Shown: in pieces, positions 18,649 to 26,933 of the stretch
Position numbering within the stretch: position 1 is the first letter of the stretch
How the letters are laid out: every line of letters begins with the position of its first letter
From: VRUE01 sp963715625
GTDB taxonomy: Bacteria > Actinomycetota > Thermoleophilia > Solirubrobacterales > 70-9
Length of the DNA stretch: 64,000 bases
Assembly: GCA_963715625.1 (NCBI GenBank)
Contig: OY970260.1
Location: forward strand, 1,674,001 to 1,738,000
Direction: 5' to 3'
Notes under the pieces: model-generated
Database searches by the model: none
What the model saw: the letters and a program-made list of their open reading frames with translations, nothing else
Told to the model about the DNA's origin: nothing
Translations under genes and position numbers: made by a program

Positions 18649-19827
18649 GTGCCCCGCCAGCCCAGCGCCATCCTCTTCCCGACCGACCGGCCGCTTCCCG
18701 CAGAGCTCTTGATCGGCCGCGGCGAGGACGTGCGGGAGATCGCCGCGACGCTTGCCGGCGGTGGGCACCTGGTGATCTCCGGCCCGCGGCGAACCGGCAA
18801 GACCAGCGTCTGCGATGCCGCCCTGCGCCGGCTCGAGAACGACGGCCTCTACGTCGTCGAGGTCGACCTCTTCCGAATCGCCTCGGCCGCCGAGCTGGCC
18901 GAAGCGCTGGTAGCCCAGACGATCGCCAACCGCTCGGCGCTGCGGCGGATCGTCCACCAGGCTCGCGAGGCCGGGCGCCTGGTCGCCGACGCCGCCGGCG
19001 TCTCGGCGGTGGTCAAATCGAAAACCGAGCTCGGCGAGGAGATGGAGATCGCCTTCACACCGCACCTTGCCCGTCGCGACCCCGAGCGCTATCTCGACTA
19101 CGCCCTCGCCCTGCCCGGTCGCATCGCAGAGGCCGACGGCAAGCGCGTCGTCCTCTTCTTCGACGAGTTTCAGGAGATCGCCGGCGGCCGCGCCCCCTAC
19201 GGGGACCCCGACGCGCTGACCAAGCGGATGCGGGCGATCTTCCAGCGCAGCCCCCAGCTGAGCGTGCTCTTCGCCGGCTCGATCGAGCACCTGATGCGAG
19301 ACCTCTTCACGCCGCGCCAGCGCGCCCTGAGCCAATTCGGCAGCTTTCACGAGTTGCGGCCGATCGCGACGGAGGACTGGGCCGAGGGCCTCGCCGCCCG
19401 CTTCGCCCTGGACGGCTGCCAGGTCGACGAGCTCGCCTTGCGCCGGCTGGTCGAGCTCGGAGCGGGGCATCCCCGGGCGACGATGCTGATCGCCCAGAAG
19501 ACCCACATGACCTCGGTGCTGCTGGAGACTCGCGAGATCGATCTGCCCGCGGTCGAGCAGGGCTACCGCGCCGCCCTGGAAGGCGAGCGCGTCAACCACG
19601 AGCAGAGCGTCGAGCGGCTGCGCGGCGTCCACCGCTACGCCCTGGAGGTGGCCCGTCGCATCGCGCGCGGCGAGCCCCCCTACCGCGACCTGCCCCGCAA
19701 CTCGGTGCGGCGCGCGCTCGAAGAGCTGCGGGGGATCGGGATCGCCCGCAGCGAGAGCCGGGGCGATTGGCGGATCACCGATCCGCTCCTGGCTCGCTAC
19801 CTCGCCGAGCTCGACCCGCTGCTCTGA
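18649..19827 (+). CDS. Archaeal-type AAA ATPase with C-terminal winged helix
   Basis: About 392 residues from GTG 18649. It begins with FPTDRPLPAELLIGR, then Walker A SGPRRTGKTS, Walker B RVVLFFDEFQEI and an arginine-rich sensor region. The C-terminus (RALEELRGIGIARSESRGDW RITDPLLARYL) resembles the winged-helix tail of archaeal ATPases (Arch_ATPase/DUF234 group). Such proteins are frequently mobile and sometimes linked to toxin-antitoxin genes. A 15-codon relic of the same C-terminus (PLLARYLSELDPLL-stop) occurs at 40787-40831, showing that another copy once existed there. Confidence 0.8.
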   Translation: MPRQPSAILFPTDRPLPAELLIGRGEDVREIAATLAGGGHLVISGPRRTGKTSVCDAALRRLENDGLYVVEVDLFRIASAAELAEALVAQTIANRSALRRIVHQAREAGRLVADAAGVSAVVKSKTELGEEMEIAFTPHLARRDPERYLDYALALPGRIAEADGKRVVLFFDEFQEIAGGRAPYGDPDALTKRMRAIFQRSPQLSVLFAGSIEHLMRDLFTPRQRALSQFGSFHELRPIATEDWAEGLAARFALDGCQVDELALRRLVELGAGHPRATMLIAQKTHMTSVLLETREIDLPAVEQGYRAALEGERVNHEQSVERLRGVHRYALEVARRIARGEPPYRDLPRNSVRRALEELRGIGIARSESRGDWRITDPLLARYLAELDPLL

Positions 19828-19928
19828 GTTCCGTCCCCCTCGAGGTTCCAGCCGATCTCCACGTAGCTCGATCTCGCAAAAACCGCTCTAGAATGCGCCC
19901 CACGTAGTTCAGCCGTACTCAAGTAGCG

Positions 19929-19973
19929 GGCTCATAACCCGAAGGTCGCAGGTTCGAATCCTGCCCCCGCTAT
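19929..19973 (+). other. 3' half of tRNA-Met, putative island attachment site (copy 1)
   Basis: The sequence contains the anticodon arm GGGCTCATAACCC (anticodon CAT), a variable loop, and a T-arm GCAGG-TTCGAAT-CCTGC, ending CCCGCTA. The upstream bases do not form a D-arm or 5' acceptor strand, so the gene is incomplete. A matching half is found at 31491-31534 in the same orientation. tRNA 3' halves are the classical integrase core site. Confidence 0.75.
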
Positions 19974-19978
19974 AGGCC

Positions 19979-20015
19979 GGAAACCCGCTTGCAGAGCGGG
20001 TTTCCGCATTTTGGG
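19979..20015 (+). terminator. tRNA-type intrinsic terminator
   Basis: A perfect 11-bp stem (GGAAACCCGCT / AGCGGGTTTCC) with a 5-nt loop is followed by GCATTTT, immediately downstream of the tRNA 3' half. Confidence 0.8.
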
Positions 20016-20038
20016 GCTCGGATTGAGGCTGTAGGGCG

Positions 20039-20057
20039 GGTACCAATTCGGGTACCA
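20039..20057 (+). repeat. Tandem GGGTACC repeats inside the left island end
   Basis: Two GGGTACC-A-A copies lie 12 bp apart, ~70 bp inside the left tRNA half. A similar pair (GGGTACT-A-A, 11 bp apart) lies ~90 bp inside the right tRNA half at 31389-31406. The symmetrical placement recalls integrase arm-type sites, or the coding end of a lost integrase. Confidence 0.35.
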
Positions 20058-20235
20058 ATCTCGACACATCTCCCGGGATCAACGGAGTTCGAGAGCGCGT
20101 GAAGAGGGGCCGCTTCAGGCACGAAGGGGGCACTTTCTCGAGGCCGTTTTGCCAAACCTTCGGGTTGAATCCCCGGGGTTGAGCCATAGATCTTGCGCGA
20201 CATATTTCTCACATAAACGCCCATTCTGTAGGCGC

Positions 20236-20248
20236 TAGACTGAGGAAG
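20236..20248 (+). promoter_or_regulatory. Putative -10 of the abiEi gene (leaderless-type)
   Basis: TAGACT is followed by exactly 7 bases (GAGGAAG) and ATG 20249. The 7-mer also looks like a Shine-Dalgarno site, so leaderless initiation is not certain here. Confidence 0.35.
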
Positions 20249-21055
20249 ATGTCGCCCGCCGGTCTCACTGCTCGAAATCGCGCTCTTCTGGCCTCCCTTC
20301 ACCGGTTCGACGGTCCGTTTACCGTCGACGAGGCAAAGAAGGCGCTTAACGTGGATCGACCCCGCGCGCAGCGACTCTTGCGCTACCTAGCTGATCGAGG
20401 CTGGCTCGCGCGCGTCCGTCGTGGTGTCTACATCACCGTTCCGCTCTCGGCTTCAGTTCCGAGCGAGTCACGGGCCGATCTCTGGCGGGCGGCGGCGCAG
20501 GCTTACTCCCCCTGTTACATCGCAGGTTGGAGTGCCTGCGAGCACTGGGATCTCACCGAGCAGATCTTCCGCGACCTGATGGTCGTGAGCACCCGGCGGA
20601 TTGGCTTTCGAAGCGACGACATTCAGGGAACGCCGGTGAGGATCAAGATCGTCGACTCTCAGAGGATGTTCGGCACCGTTGGTGTCTGGCGGGGATCGGA
20701 GCGTGTTGAGGTCTCGGACCCTTCGCGCACGATCGTCGACTTGCTCGACGACCCCTCGATGGGTGGCGGGATTCGCCATGTGGCGGAGGTGCTCGAGGAG
20801 TACCTCGCGGGACGCCATCGGGACGAAGAACTTCTGCTCGACTACTGCGAGCGCTTCGGCAACCGCAGCGTCTACAAGCGACTCGGCTATCTACTCGAGG
20901 CGCTCGGCCTCGACGAGCCCGGGCTGATCGAGTGCTGCCGGGAGCGGATGTCGAGCGGCCTCGTGTCGCTCGATCCAGGCATCGGGGCGTCGGGTGCTCG
21001 CAACGCCGACTGGAACCTGCGCGTCAACGCGCGAATAGATCGGGTGGCCGCGTGA
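20249..21055 (+). CDS. abiEi: Type IV toxin-antitoxin AbiEi-family antitoxin / transcriptional regulator
   Basis: 268 residues. The N-terminal winged helix (FTVDEAKKALNVDRPRAQRL LRYLADRGWLARVRRGVYI) is diagnostic of AbiEi antitoxins. The middle segment (YIAGWSACEHWDLTEQIF...VEVSDPSRTIVDLLDDPSMG GG) is the AbiEi C-terminal domain. It represses its own operon and counteracts AbiEii in known systems. It overlaps the toxin start by four bases (GTGA). It is the first gene inside the putative island. Confidence 0.85.
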   Translation: MSPAGLTARNRALLASLHRFDGPFTVDEAKKALNVDRPRAQRLLRYLADRGWLARVRRGVYITVPLSASVPSESRADLWRAAAQAYSPCYIAGWSACEHWDLTEQIFRDLMVVSTRRIGFRSDDIQGTPVRIKIVDSQRMFGTVGVWRGSERVEVSDPSRTIVDLLDDPSMGGGIRHVAEVLEEYLAGRHRDEELLLDYCERFGNRSVYKRLGYLLEALGLDEPGLIECCRERMSSGLVSLDPGIGASGARNADWNLRVNARIDRVAA

Positions 21056-22440
21056 TCACCCGTGCGGTGCTCGATGAGCGCGTGCGGGAGTGGGGCCTTC
21101 GAGACGACGTCGTCGAGAAGGATTATGTCCTCGGCTGGCTGCTGTGGGGGATCGGGTCGAACAAGTTGCTGGGCGACTCCTGGGTCTTCAAGGGCGGGAC
21201 CTGTCTCAAGAAGTGCTACATCGAGACCTACCGCTTCTCCGAGGACCTCGACTTCACTGTCCTGCCTGACGGGCCAATCGACCCTGAAGATGTCTTGCCG
21301 CTGATCGGCGAGGTGTTGAACAACGTCAACAAAGCGTCGGGCATCGACTTCTCAGTGGAGGAGCCGCGGCTGAAGCTGCGACCCGGCGGACGCACCGCGG
21401 AAGGCAGGGTCTACTACCGCGGTCCCCGTGGAGCTCCCCAGCCGGCGCGGATCAAGCTCGACCTTAGCGCCGATGAGATCCTTGCCCGGCCGCCGGTATT
21501 GCGGCCCATTGCCCACGCTTACCCCGACGAACTCCCGGCGCCGGCCGAGGTTCGCTGCTACGGCTTCGAGGAGCTCTTCGCGGAGAAGATCCGAGCGATG
21601 GGAGAGCGCTCGCGCCCGCGCGATCTCTACGACATCGTCAACCTTTTTCGCCGCGAAGACCTGCGGCTTGAGCAGGAGCTGATCCGATCGACGCTTGAGC
21701 GCAAGTGCGAGAGCAAGGGGATTGCGATGCCGACCCACTCCGACATCAGCTCCTCTCCGCTGCGTGCCGAGCTCGAATCGGAGTGGGAGAACATGCTCGG
21801 CCATCAGCTGCCGGTGCTGCCGCCCTTCGAGCAGTTCTGGGAGGAGGCCGAGGTTCTCTTTCAGTGGCTCGAAGGTGACGCCGTCGAGGAACCGGTGGAG
21901 CCAATTGGCGCGATGACCAGCGAGGACCAGACCTGGTCGCCGCCGCTGACCTTGGCGACCTGGGGCCGGGCCTCGTTGGAGGTGGTCCGATTCGCTGGCG
22001 TCAACCACCTCCTGGTGGAGCTCGGCTACGGGGGAAAAACGCGCTTGATCGAGCCCTACTCGCTGCGGCGCAGTAGCGCCGGCAACCTATTGCTCTACGG
22101 GGTTCGGGCCGACAGCAGAGAAATCCGCTGCTACCGGGTGGACAGGATCCAGTCTGCGCGGGCGACCAACCAGCCGTTCCAGCCCGTCTTCGCGATTGAG
22201 TTCGGGTCCTCGGGAGCTTTGTCTGCTCCGCCGGTCCGCAGGCGGGCGGGCACGCCAAGGCTTGGGCCCCGTCGATCCGCCAGACGGTCTGGCTCGGCTG
22301 GTCCTACCTACATCGTTCGCTGTGCGTCCTGCGGTAAGGAGTTCCGGCGCAAGACGCGCTCAACCGCGATGCGCAAACACAAAGGGCCCGGAGGCTGGGA
22401 TTGCCCGGGTCGCTCGGGGCACTTCGTCAGGATGGACTAG
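21052..22440 (+). CDS. abiEii: AbiEii-family nucleotidyltransferase toxin fused to WYL-like domain and zinc finger
   Basis: 462 residues from GTG 21052, which overlaps the antitoxin stop (GTGA, translational coupling). The nucleotidyltransferase core has FKGGTCLKK (GGT, residues 48-50) and FSEDLDF (63-68), the AbiEii/AbiGii catalytic signature, plus RPRDLYDIVNLFR. Unlike standard AbiEii (~300 residues), it continues with a WYL-like segment (~325-400: VEL...LIEPYSLRRSSAGNLLLYGV ...EIRCYRVDRIQSA). It ends in a Cys/His tail (RCASCGKEF ... KHKGPGGWDCPGRSGH). WYL domains bind nucleic acid or nucleotide ligands, so the tail may sense a trigger; that is inference. Confidence 0.82.
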   Translation: MITRAVLDERVREWGLRDDVVEKDYVLGWLLWGIGSNKLLGDSWVFKGGTCLKKCYIETYRFSEDLDFTVLPDGPIDPEDVLPLIGEVLNNVNKASGIDFSVEEPRLKLRPGGRTAEGRVYYRGPRGAPQPARIKLDLSADEILARPPVLRPIAHAYPDELPAPAEVRCYGFEELFAEKIRAMGERSRPRDLYDIVNLFRREDLRLEQELIRSTLERKCESKGIAMPTHSDISSSPLRAELESEWENMLGHQLPVLPPFEQFWEEAEVLFQWLEGDAVEEPVEPIGAMTSEDQTWSPPLTLATWGRASLEVVRFAGVNHLLVELGYGGKTRLIEPYSLRRSSAGNLLLYGVRADSREIRCYRVDRIQSARATNQPFQPVFAIEFGSSGALSAPPVRRRAGTPRLGPRRSARRSGSAGPTYIVRCASCGKEFRRKTRSTAMRKHKGPGGWDCPGRSGHFVRMD

Positions 22441-22575
22441 GAGAATTGATCCCAAGCTGTTCGCCTGTACGACGCCCAGTGTTTTCGAAACGGGGGGCGG
22501 TTCAAGCGAGCCAAACACCAGCCCCAGACAATCCCCAGGACAGGCGAAGGTCAGGAGTGCAGCACGCCGCCCGGC

Positions 22576-23226
22576 TCACGCAGCCGTTCCACACGTCCGG
22601 CAGAATTGCGTCCCGTCAGCGATCGCGGCGCCGCACTGACCGCAGAAAGATGAAGCCACAGCGGAAGCCGCGGGCCCTGGCGCAGTCTGGGAGGTTTGCT
22701 GCGGTGGGCCTTCGGGCGGGGCGGGTTGCACGTTGAGCGTGTACGCAGCGGTTCCTTTCATGAGACGGCTGTCCACTAGGCGCTCGTGCACAGCGTTTTC
22801 GAAGGCCTTGGGGCGCGACATTCCCGCGAGCAGACGCTGCGTACCGCTTCCGTTGATCAAGACCGACCCATAGCCGAAGATCCTGCCGATGACCGTGAAG
22901 CTCGTCGAGACCCCAGATACGGAAGTCAACAGCACGTTGACCGACTCTGGGCGGATTATCCCGTACTTCCCGATCACCCTACGATCGGTCACCGCGTACT
23001 CGGAAAACATCTTGAACAGGATGCCCCTCACGAGTGAGAGTAGGCCCCAAAGCATCAATCCACCGGCGACCGTGGACAGGACACTGTGGGGCTCGGCGAC
23101 CTGGGCGAGGACGAACCCCCCGCTGACGAGGATCAGACCTCGGAGCAGTACCGCCCAGGAGACGTGCCCTCGGTAGCAGACCTTCTCATCTCCGTGCAGG
23201 TTACGGTTGACATATCTCGTCGCCAC
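22576..23226 (-). CDS. Bacterial PH-domain membrane protein with C-terminal zinc ribbon
   Basis: 216 residues from GTG 23226. Two transmembrane helices (~26-70) precede a bPH2/YdbS-like domain (EYAVTDRRVIGKYGIIRPES ... RIFGYGSVLINGSGT). A linker and a zinc ribbon (FCGQCGAAIADGTQFCRTCG) end the protein. Its N-terminus is encoded divergently from the next zinc-ribbon gene across ~240 bp that hold a long inverted repeat. Cell-envelope location; function unknown. Confidence 0.82.
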   Translation of the reverse strand: MATRYVNRNLHGDEKVCYRGHVSWAVLLRGLILVSGGFVLAQVAEPHSVLSTVAGGLMLWGLLSLVRGILFKMFSEYAVTDRRVIGKYGIIRPESVNVLLTSVSGVSTSFTVIGRIFGYGSVLINGSGTQRLLAGMSRPKAFENAVHERLVDSRLMKGTAAYTLNVQPAPPEGPPQQTSQTAPGPAASAVASSFCGQCGAAIADGTQFCRTCGTAA

Positions 23227-23303
23227 GGCTTATTGCCCCTGTCTTGCTCCGATGGGAAAGTAGAAGTCAGGCTGCGGGCGAGGAATGTATCAACTCAAGG
23301 TCG

Positions 23304-23338
23304 TTTTGGACCCCGCCACGGTAGTCATGGGTCCAAAA
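23304..23338. promoter_or_regulatory. Inverted repeat in the divergent intergenic region
   Basis: TTTTGGACCC (23304-23313) and GGGTCCAAAA (23329-23338) are perfect 10-bp arms around a 15-nt spacer. They lie between the divergent PH-domain and zinc-ribbon genes, so the site may be a shared operator. No terminator-like U-tail follows on either strand. Confidence 0.45.
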
Positions 23339-23468
23339 ATGACCAGACGGGACGCGCGCGGGCTCGAGGTGGGGCGGCGCCGGAATCACCGTCCGCCGAC
23401 AGGGTGCTACGAGCAGCAGGTAACGTAGCGAGCTAAGCAAGGCAGCACCTTGACAGCGACCCAGCACG

Positions 23469-24419
23469 ATGCCTGCCAAACCTCAATCCCCTCCCCCGGC
23501 CGGCACCTGCATGCAGTGTGGAGCGTCGCTGGAGGCCGGTGCGCGTTTCTGCAGGGCTTGCGGCGCCCCGCGCGCGGATTCCATGGCCAGCGGTCCCAGG
23601 CCGGAGGACGTGAAGGGCTCGCAGGGACAACTCGCCGCTTGTCCCAAGTGCGGCTACGCCAACTCTCCGAGCACCAAGTTCTGCCGACAGTGTGGTGCCG
23701 AGCTAGGCAGCCCACCACCTGCGCGAGCGGCGAGTTCAGCGACGTTGACGCCAGCTCCCGGCTCTCAGAGGTCAGGCCATGTGCCATCACGCACCCTGGG
23801 CTGGCCGGGACCGGGCGAGTGGCCCAAGTGGGCGTTGGCCGCCGGGGTCGTCATCATTCTCCTGGTCGTGGGTGGCGTCGCCGCGTTCTTGCTCTCCAGT
23901 GGGGGAGAGGAGGGCAATCCAGATTCAGGCCGCGCAGCAGCCACCCCGTCCGTCGCCGAGCCGGCAGCGAACACCGGCACAGAGAGCGCCATCCCGAGCA
24001 CCGCTCCCTCGCCCCCCTCGACTCCTGCACCGGCCAGCCGCGCCGCGATCCTCTCCGTGCTCCACGAATATGAAAGCGCGTACTCGGAAGCCAGCCTCGC
24101 GGCCATGGGAGTGCTGCTTACTGGCGACGTCCTACGCCACGGCCTCAAAGCAGGTGGCTGCTCGACCGAAACGGGGAAACGAGCAGTGCTGGACGCCTAC
24201 GAGAGCCAGTTCTCCCAGAACGGGCCGGTCGGGTACGACTTGGTCGGGCTCAGCGCCGGCAACGTGCAGCTTCTCGACGACGACGAAGCCCGGGTCGAAA
24301 CCGAATACTCAATTGCAGCGGCAAACAACTCGGGACCTATTAGCTTCACCCTCGTCGATCGCGGCGGCAGTTGGCGGATCAGTGAAGTAGACGCGACGTG
24401 CAGCCCCGCTTCCCGCTGA
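23469..24419 (+). CDS. Double zinc-ribbon, single-pass membrane protein with extracytoplasmic NTF2-like domain
   Basis: 316 residues. Two zinc ribbons (CMQCGASLEAGARFCRACG and CPKCGYANSPSTKFCRQCG) are cytoplasmic. One TM helix (~118-142: WALAAGVVIILLVVGGVAAF LL) is followed by a Pro/Ser-rich linker and a C-terminal domain (VLHEYESAYSEASLAAMGVL LT ... VETEYSIAA ... WRISEVDATC) of SnoaL/NTF2-like pattern. The layout suggests a sensor or scaffold spanning the membrane. No Shine-Dalgarno sequence is visible. Function unknown. Confidence 0.8.
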   Translation: MPAKPQSPPPAGTCMQCGASLEAGARFCRACGAPRADSMASGPRPEDVKGSQGQLAACPKCGYANSPSTKFCRQCGAELGSPPPARAASSATLTPAPGSQRSGHVPSRTLGWPGPGEWPKWALAAGVVIILLVVGGVAAFLLSSGGEEGNPDSGRAAATPSVAEPAANTGTESAIPSTAPSPPSTPAPASRAAILSVLHEYESAYSEASLAAMGVLLTGDVLRHGLKAGGCSTETGKRAVLDAYESQFSQNGPVGYDLVGLSAGNVQLLDDDEARVETEYSIAAANNSGPISFTLVDRGGSWRISEVDATCSPASR

Positions 24420-24433
24420 GTGCCCGTGACCCC

Positions 24434-25453
24434 TCAGCAGGGCTGGACTGGCGCCCGGCCAGGGCGGGTATCGTGAGCGACCGCATCGGCAAGTTGATCG
24501 AGGACCTGGATCCCAGAGTCGAACCGGCCGTCGGCCGGCATGCCCATCAGCGCGACGGCAAGGCTACCGTTCGTGCCCTCGACAATGCCGAACTGACGGA
24601 CCAGATAATGCCCGGCTGGGTCGGGTCCCCATCCGCCCTTGAAGAGCACCCGCCGAGCTGCGCGAAATCGGGCCTGCCCCATACCCCAACTCTGAGAGGG
24701 CGTGATCTCGCCCATCAAGCGCAGGATCGTTGCGCTGGCATCGGCGGGTCCGAGGCACCCCCTTGCTAGAGCGGAGTAGAAACGCAGCCCGTCGGAGAGC
24801 GTCCACAGGGTCTGGCCGTAGGTGGAAAAGCCATCGGCCGGGGCCACGGTATTGACAACGGTTCTCCTATCGCCGGCCTCTTCCAATCCCTGCTGCACAT
24901 ATGCGCTCGCCTGGCTCACACCGCCCTTGGCTTCGACCATTTCGTCGAAGAGCGAGTTCGCCGCATCGTTGTTCGAATCGGTGATGGCCGCCGCCACCCG
25001 CTCGTCGATATCGGTGACGGTCTTTTCGGCGAGCCGGTACCGAGCCAAGATCACCGGGATCTTCATCGTGCTCCAAGCGGCTGCTATCTGCAGCGGGCCG
25101 AGCGCGATCGGCGGGCGGTTGTTGAGTGGTTTGACGGCAACGCCGACCGCAGCTCCGGTCGTCGCTGCGATTTTGCGGACGCGCGCCGCTAGATCCTTCC
25201 TGTTGACCCAGCTGGGGTGATTGTCGTTCATGTCTCGAGGGGCCGACTTGCGGGCTGAGCCGACCGGTGTGCCAGCGGGTCCAGCGGCTGGCTCGGCGCG
25301 ATGCGGGGCCAGCGGCGGAGGGTTGGCGTCGAAGACGTTTGTCGTCGCTGAAATCACGACGGTTGCCGTCAGCACCAACGCAATGAGTACGGCGTAATTT
25401 CGTCTCTTCTTGATCAGGGCTTGCCTCGCACCGACAATAGCTTCCGTCCGCAA
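24434..25453 (-). CDS. Class A beta-lactamase-related serine hydrolase, membrane-anchored
   Basis: 339 residues. An N-terminal TM segment (YAVLIALVLTATVVISATT) is followed by a serine hydrolase domain. AAWSTMKIP supplies the SxxK tetrad (STMK), DSNNDAA replaces the SDN loop, and FKGGWGPDP occupies the KTG position. This matches penicillin-interacting hydrolases rather than a classical resistance enzyme. The annotated start is TTG; a GTG seven codons in is an alternative. It is convergent with the zinc-ribbon/NTF2 gene (14 bp between stops). Confidence 0.78.
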   Translation of the reverse strand: MRTEAIVGARQALIKKRRNYAVLIALVLTATVVISATTNVFDANPPPLAPHRAEPAAGPAGTPVGSARKSAPRDMNDNHPSWVNRKDLAARVRKIAATTGAAVGVAVKPLNNRPPIALGPLQIAAAWSTMKIPVILARYRLAEKTVTDIDERVAAAITDSNNDAANSLFDEMVEAKGGVSQASAYVQQGLEEAGDRRTVVNTVAPADGFSTYGQTLWTLSDGLRFYSALARGCLGPADASATILRLMGEITPSQSWGMGQARFRAARRVLFKGGWGPDPAGHYLVRQFGIVEGTNGSLAVALMGMPADGRFDSGIQVLDQLADAVAHDTRPGRAPVQPC

Positions 25454-25569
25454 GTCCTTGACGTACAGCGCACGGTGAGCGCGCCCTCGTAGCGAGACGC
25501 ATATGTTTGATCGGATCGATACCCAGCGCTTGCCGGACCGCTTTCAAGCGAAGACTACGATGTCGATCC

Positions 25570-25598
25570 TTGACAGCAGGATTTTCGGTTGATAAAAG
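25570..25598 (+). promoter_or_regulatory. Promoter upstream of the zinc-ribbon/TM gene
   Basis: TTGACA (25570-25575), a 17-bp spacer, then TAAAAG (25593-25598). It lies in the ~300-bp gap between the hydrolase gene and the next gene and points towards the latter. Nothing else was recognised in this gap. Confidence 0.45.
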
Positions 25599-25757
25599 CG
25601 CCCAAGAGGCGGGAAAAGCAGCCATGCTTCAATCTGCTGGCTGGTCCCCTGATGCGACGAGAAAAGCCATGAGCCCCCTGAAGTGGAACCTCATACCAGT
25701 GGCGCCAAACAGCGCGGCGGCGGCACCCGCGATGTCCCTGCTGGGGACCGGTCGTCA

Positions 25758-26798
25758 ATGAAGTGCCCAACATGCGGATCGTCGGTAGCTCCCGACGACG
25801 CGTTCTGCGGAGAATGCGGCGCTCGGCTGACTGCCGGTGATGCAACGCGATCGGTGACGCCACCGCGGGCGGACGCGGGCACCACGGCGATCAACCCCCC
25901 TCGTCCTCCTGGGGGTGTGACGGAGCTACAGCCCTTGTCACCGCCGTTGGCGAGCGATTCGCGTCCGGCATCCGGACCGGGGGACCAACCACCTGCCACA
26001 GACCCACTCCCCAGGCCACCCCAGGACAGTCCCGTGCTTGGCGAGGCGGCGCCGAACGACCAGTACACCGGCTTGCGACTCGTCTACGGAGAGGGTCCGG
26101 CCCAGTCTCTCGATCCGCTCAGCTGGCGCTTCTTCCTGGCGCTGTGCTTTCACTGGCTGATCGGCTATGCACTCAGCTGGGTGCTCATCGGCCTGCTGTT
26201 CCTTCTCGGTGTTCGCTCGCCTGACGCGATCGGCATCGTCTGGCTCCTGTGGTTCGTCGCTTTCGCCTTCACCCCCGTCCTGGCCTCGATCTCGGAGTGG
26301 AAGTTCATGGTCGACGGAAAAGGCGAGGCAGCGCCGCAGGCCTTCGACCACATCGCATGGGTTATCCGTGCCCGGGAAACGCCCATCAACCGACTAAGCG
26401 TTCGCCGTGTGAGGCTCGGCCTGGGCGCGAGCCGCGACTACCTGTATGGACAGATGGGTATGTTCCGGGGGTATGTCTCGTGCTTCTCGTTCGGGCGCGA
26501 TCTCTACATCGGGTGGACGTTTTGGTGGCGGCTTTCCACAATCAGATGGTGGCTACTGTTCATCCAGCGCCTGTTTCACATCGTGACGTTGCGGGGCTCC
26601 GAGGTACACAGCATCCACCGCTACGACAACGCCAAGGCGCTGCGCGAGGCGATCCACAGCGCGGCGCGACAGGGCGTCGATGCCGCCAGCGGCGAGATCG
26701 CCTTCCAGGGCTCCGGAACGATCGGAACCGACATCCCGATCGACACCCTTGGTCCCAGAGAGGGCCTGGAGCGCTTGTCCACCGGCACGCCGGGATGA
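25758..26798 (+). CDS. Zinc-ribbon polytopic membrane protein
   Basis: 346 residues from ATG 25758, so that the protein starts directly with the zinc ribbon (MKCPTCGSSVAPDDAFCGEC G). A Pro-rich linker follows, then two adjacent TM helices (~133-190: WRFFLALCFHWLIGYALSWV ... IGIVWLLWFVAFAFTPVLAS). The cytoplasmic segment contains DHIAWVIRARETPINRLSVR R. The C-terminal region is Trp-rich (IGWTFWWRLSTIRWWLLF). It lies just upstream of the HerA-type ATPase gene and probably belongs to the same transcription unit. Function unknown. Confidence 0.78.
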   Translation: MKCPTCGSSVAPDDAFCGECGARLTAGDATRSVTPPRADAGTTAINPPRPPGGVTELQPLSPPLASDSRPASGPGDQPPATDPLPRPPQDSPVLGEAAPNDQYTGLRLVYGEGPAQSLDPLSWRFFLALCFHWLIGYALSWVLIGLLFLLGVRSPDAIGIVWLLWFVAFAFTPVLASISEWKFMVDGKGEAAPQAFDHIAWVIRARETPINRLSVRRVRLGLGASRDYLYGQMGMFRGYVSCFSFGRDLYIGWTFWWRLSTIRWWLLFIQRLFHIVTLRGSEVHSIHRYDNAKALREAIHSAARQGVDAASGEIAFQGSGTIGTDIPIDTLGPREGLERLSTGTPG

Positions 26799-26933
26799 GC
26801 TGCGAGCCCCGGGTGCCGGGTGCGCCGACGGGGCCACCCCGCCACGGCCGAGATGGAGACTCTGGGTTGACCGACGAGATAGGCGTTCTCGTGAGGACCG
26901 CCCCTCGCCCCGTCCTGGGCATCGATCAGGCAG

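Noticed and set aside
19900..19973. Complete tRNA-Met gene
   Set aside because: Only the anticodon arm, variable loop, T-arm and 3' acceptor are present; the upstream bases do not form a D-arm or pair with the acceptor strand. Same for 31491-31534.
20041..20250. Integrase C-terminus on the minus strand near the left tRNA half
   Set aside because: The frame EIGTRIGTRPTAS recalls integrase tails that abut tRNA sites, but no catalytic Arg/His/Tyr motif is present; it is kept only as repeats.
26799..26933. Frameshifted N-terminal extension of the HerA-type ATPase (TDEIGVLVRTAPRPVLGIDQ A)
   Set aside because: It reads like protein in another frame, but there is no motif to tie it to the ATPase, and the in-frame stop at 26892 with ATG 26934 gives a sensible start.
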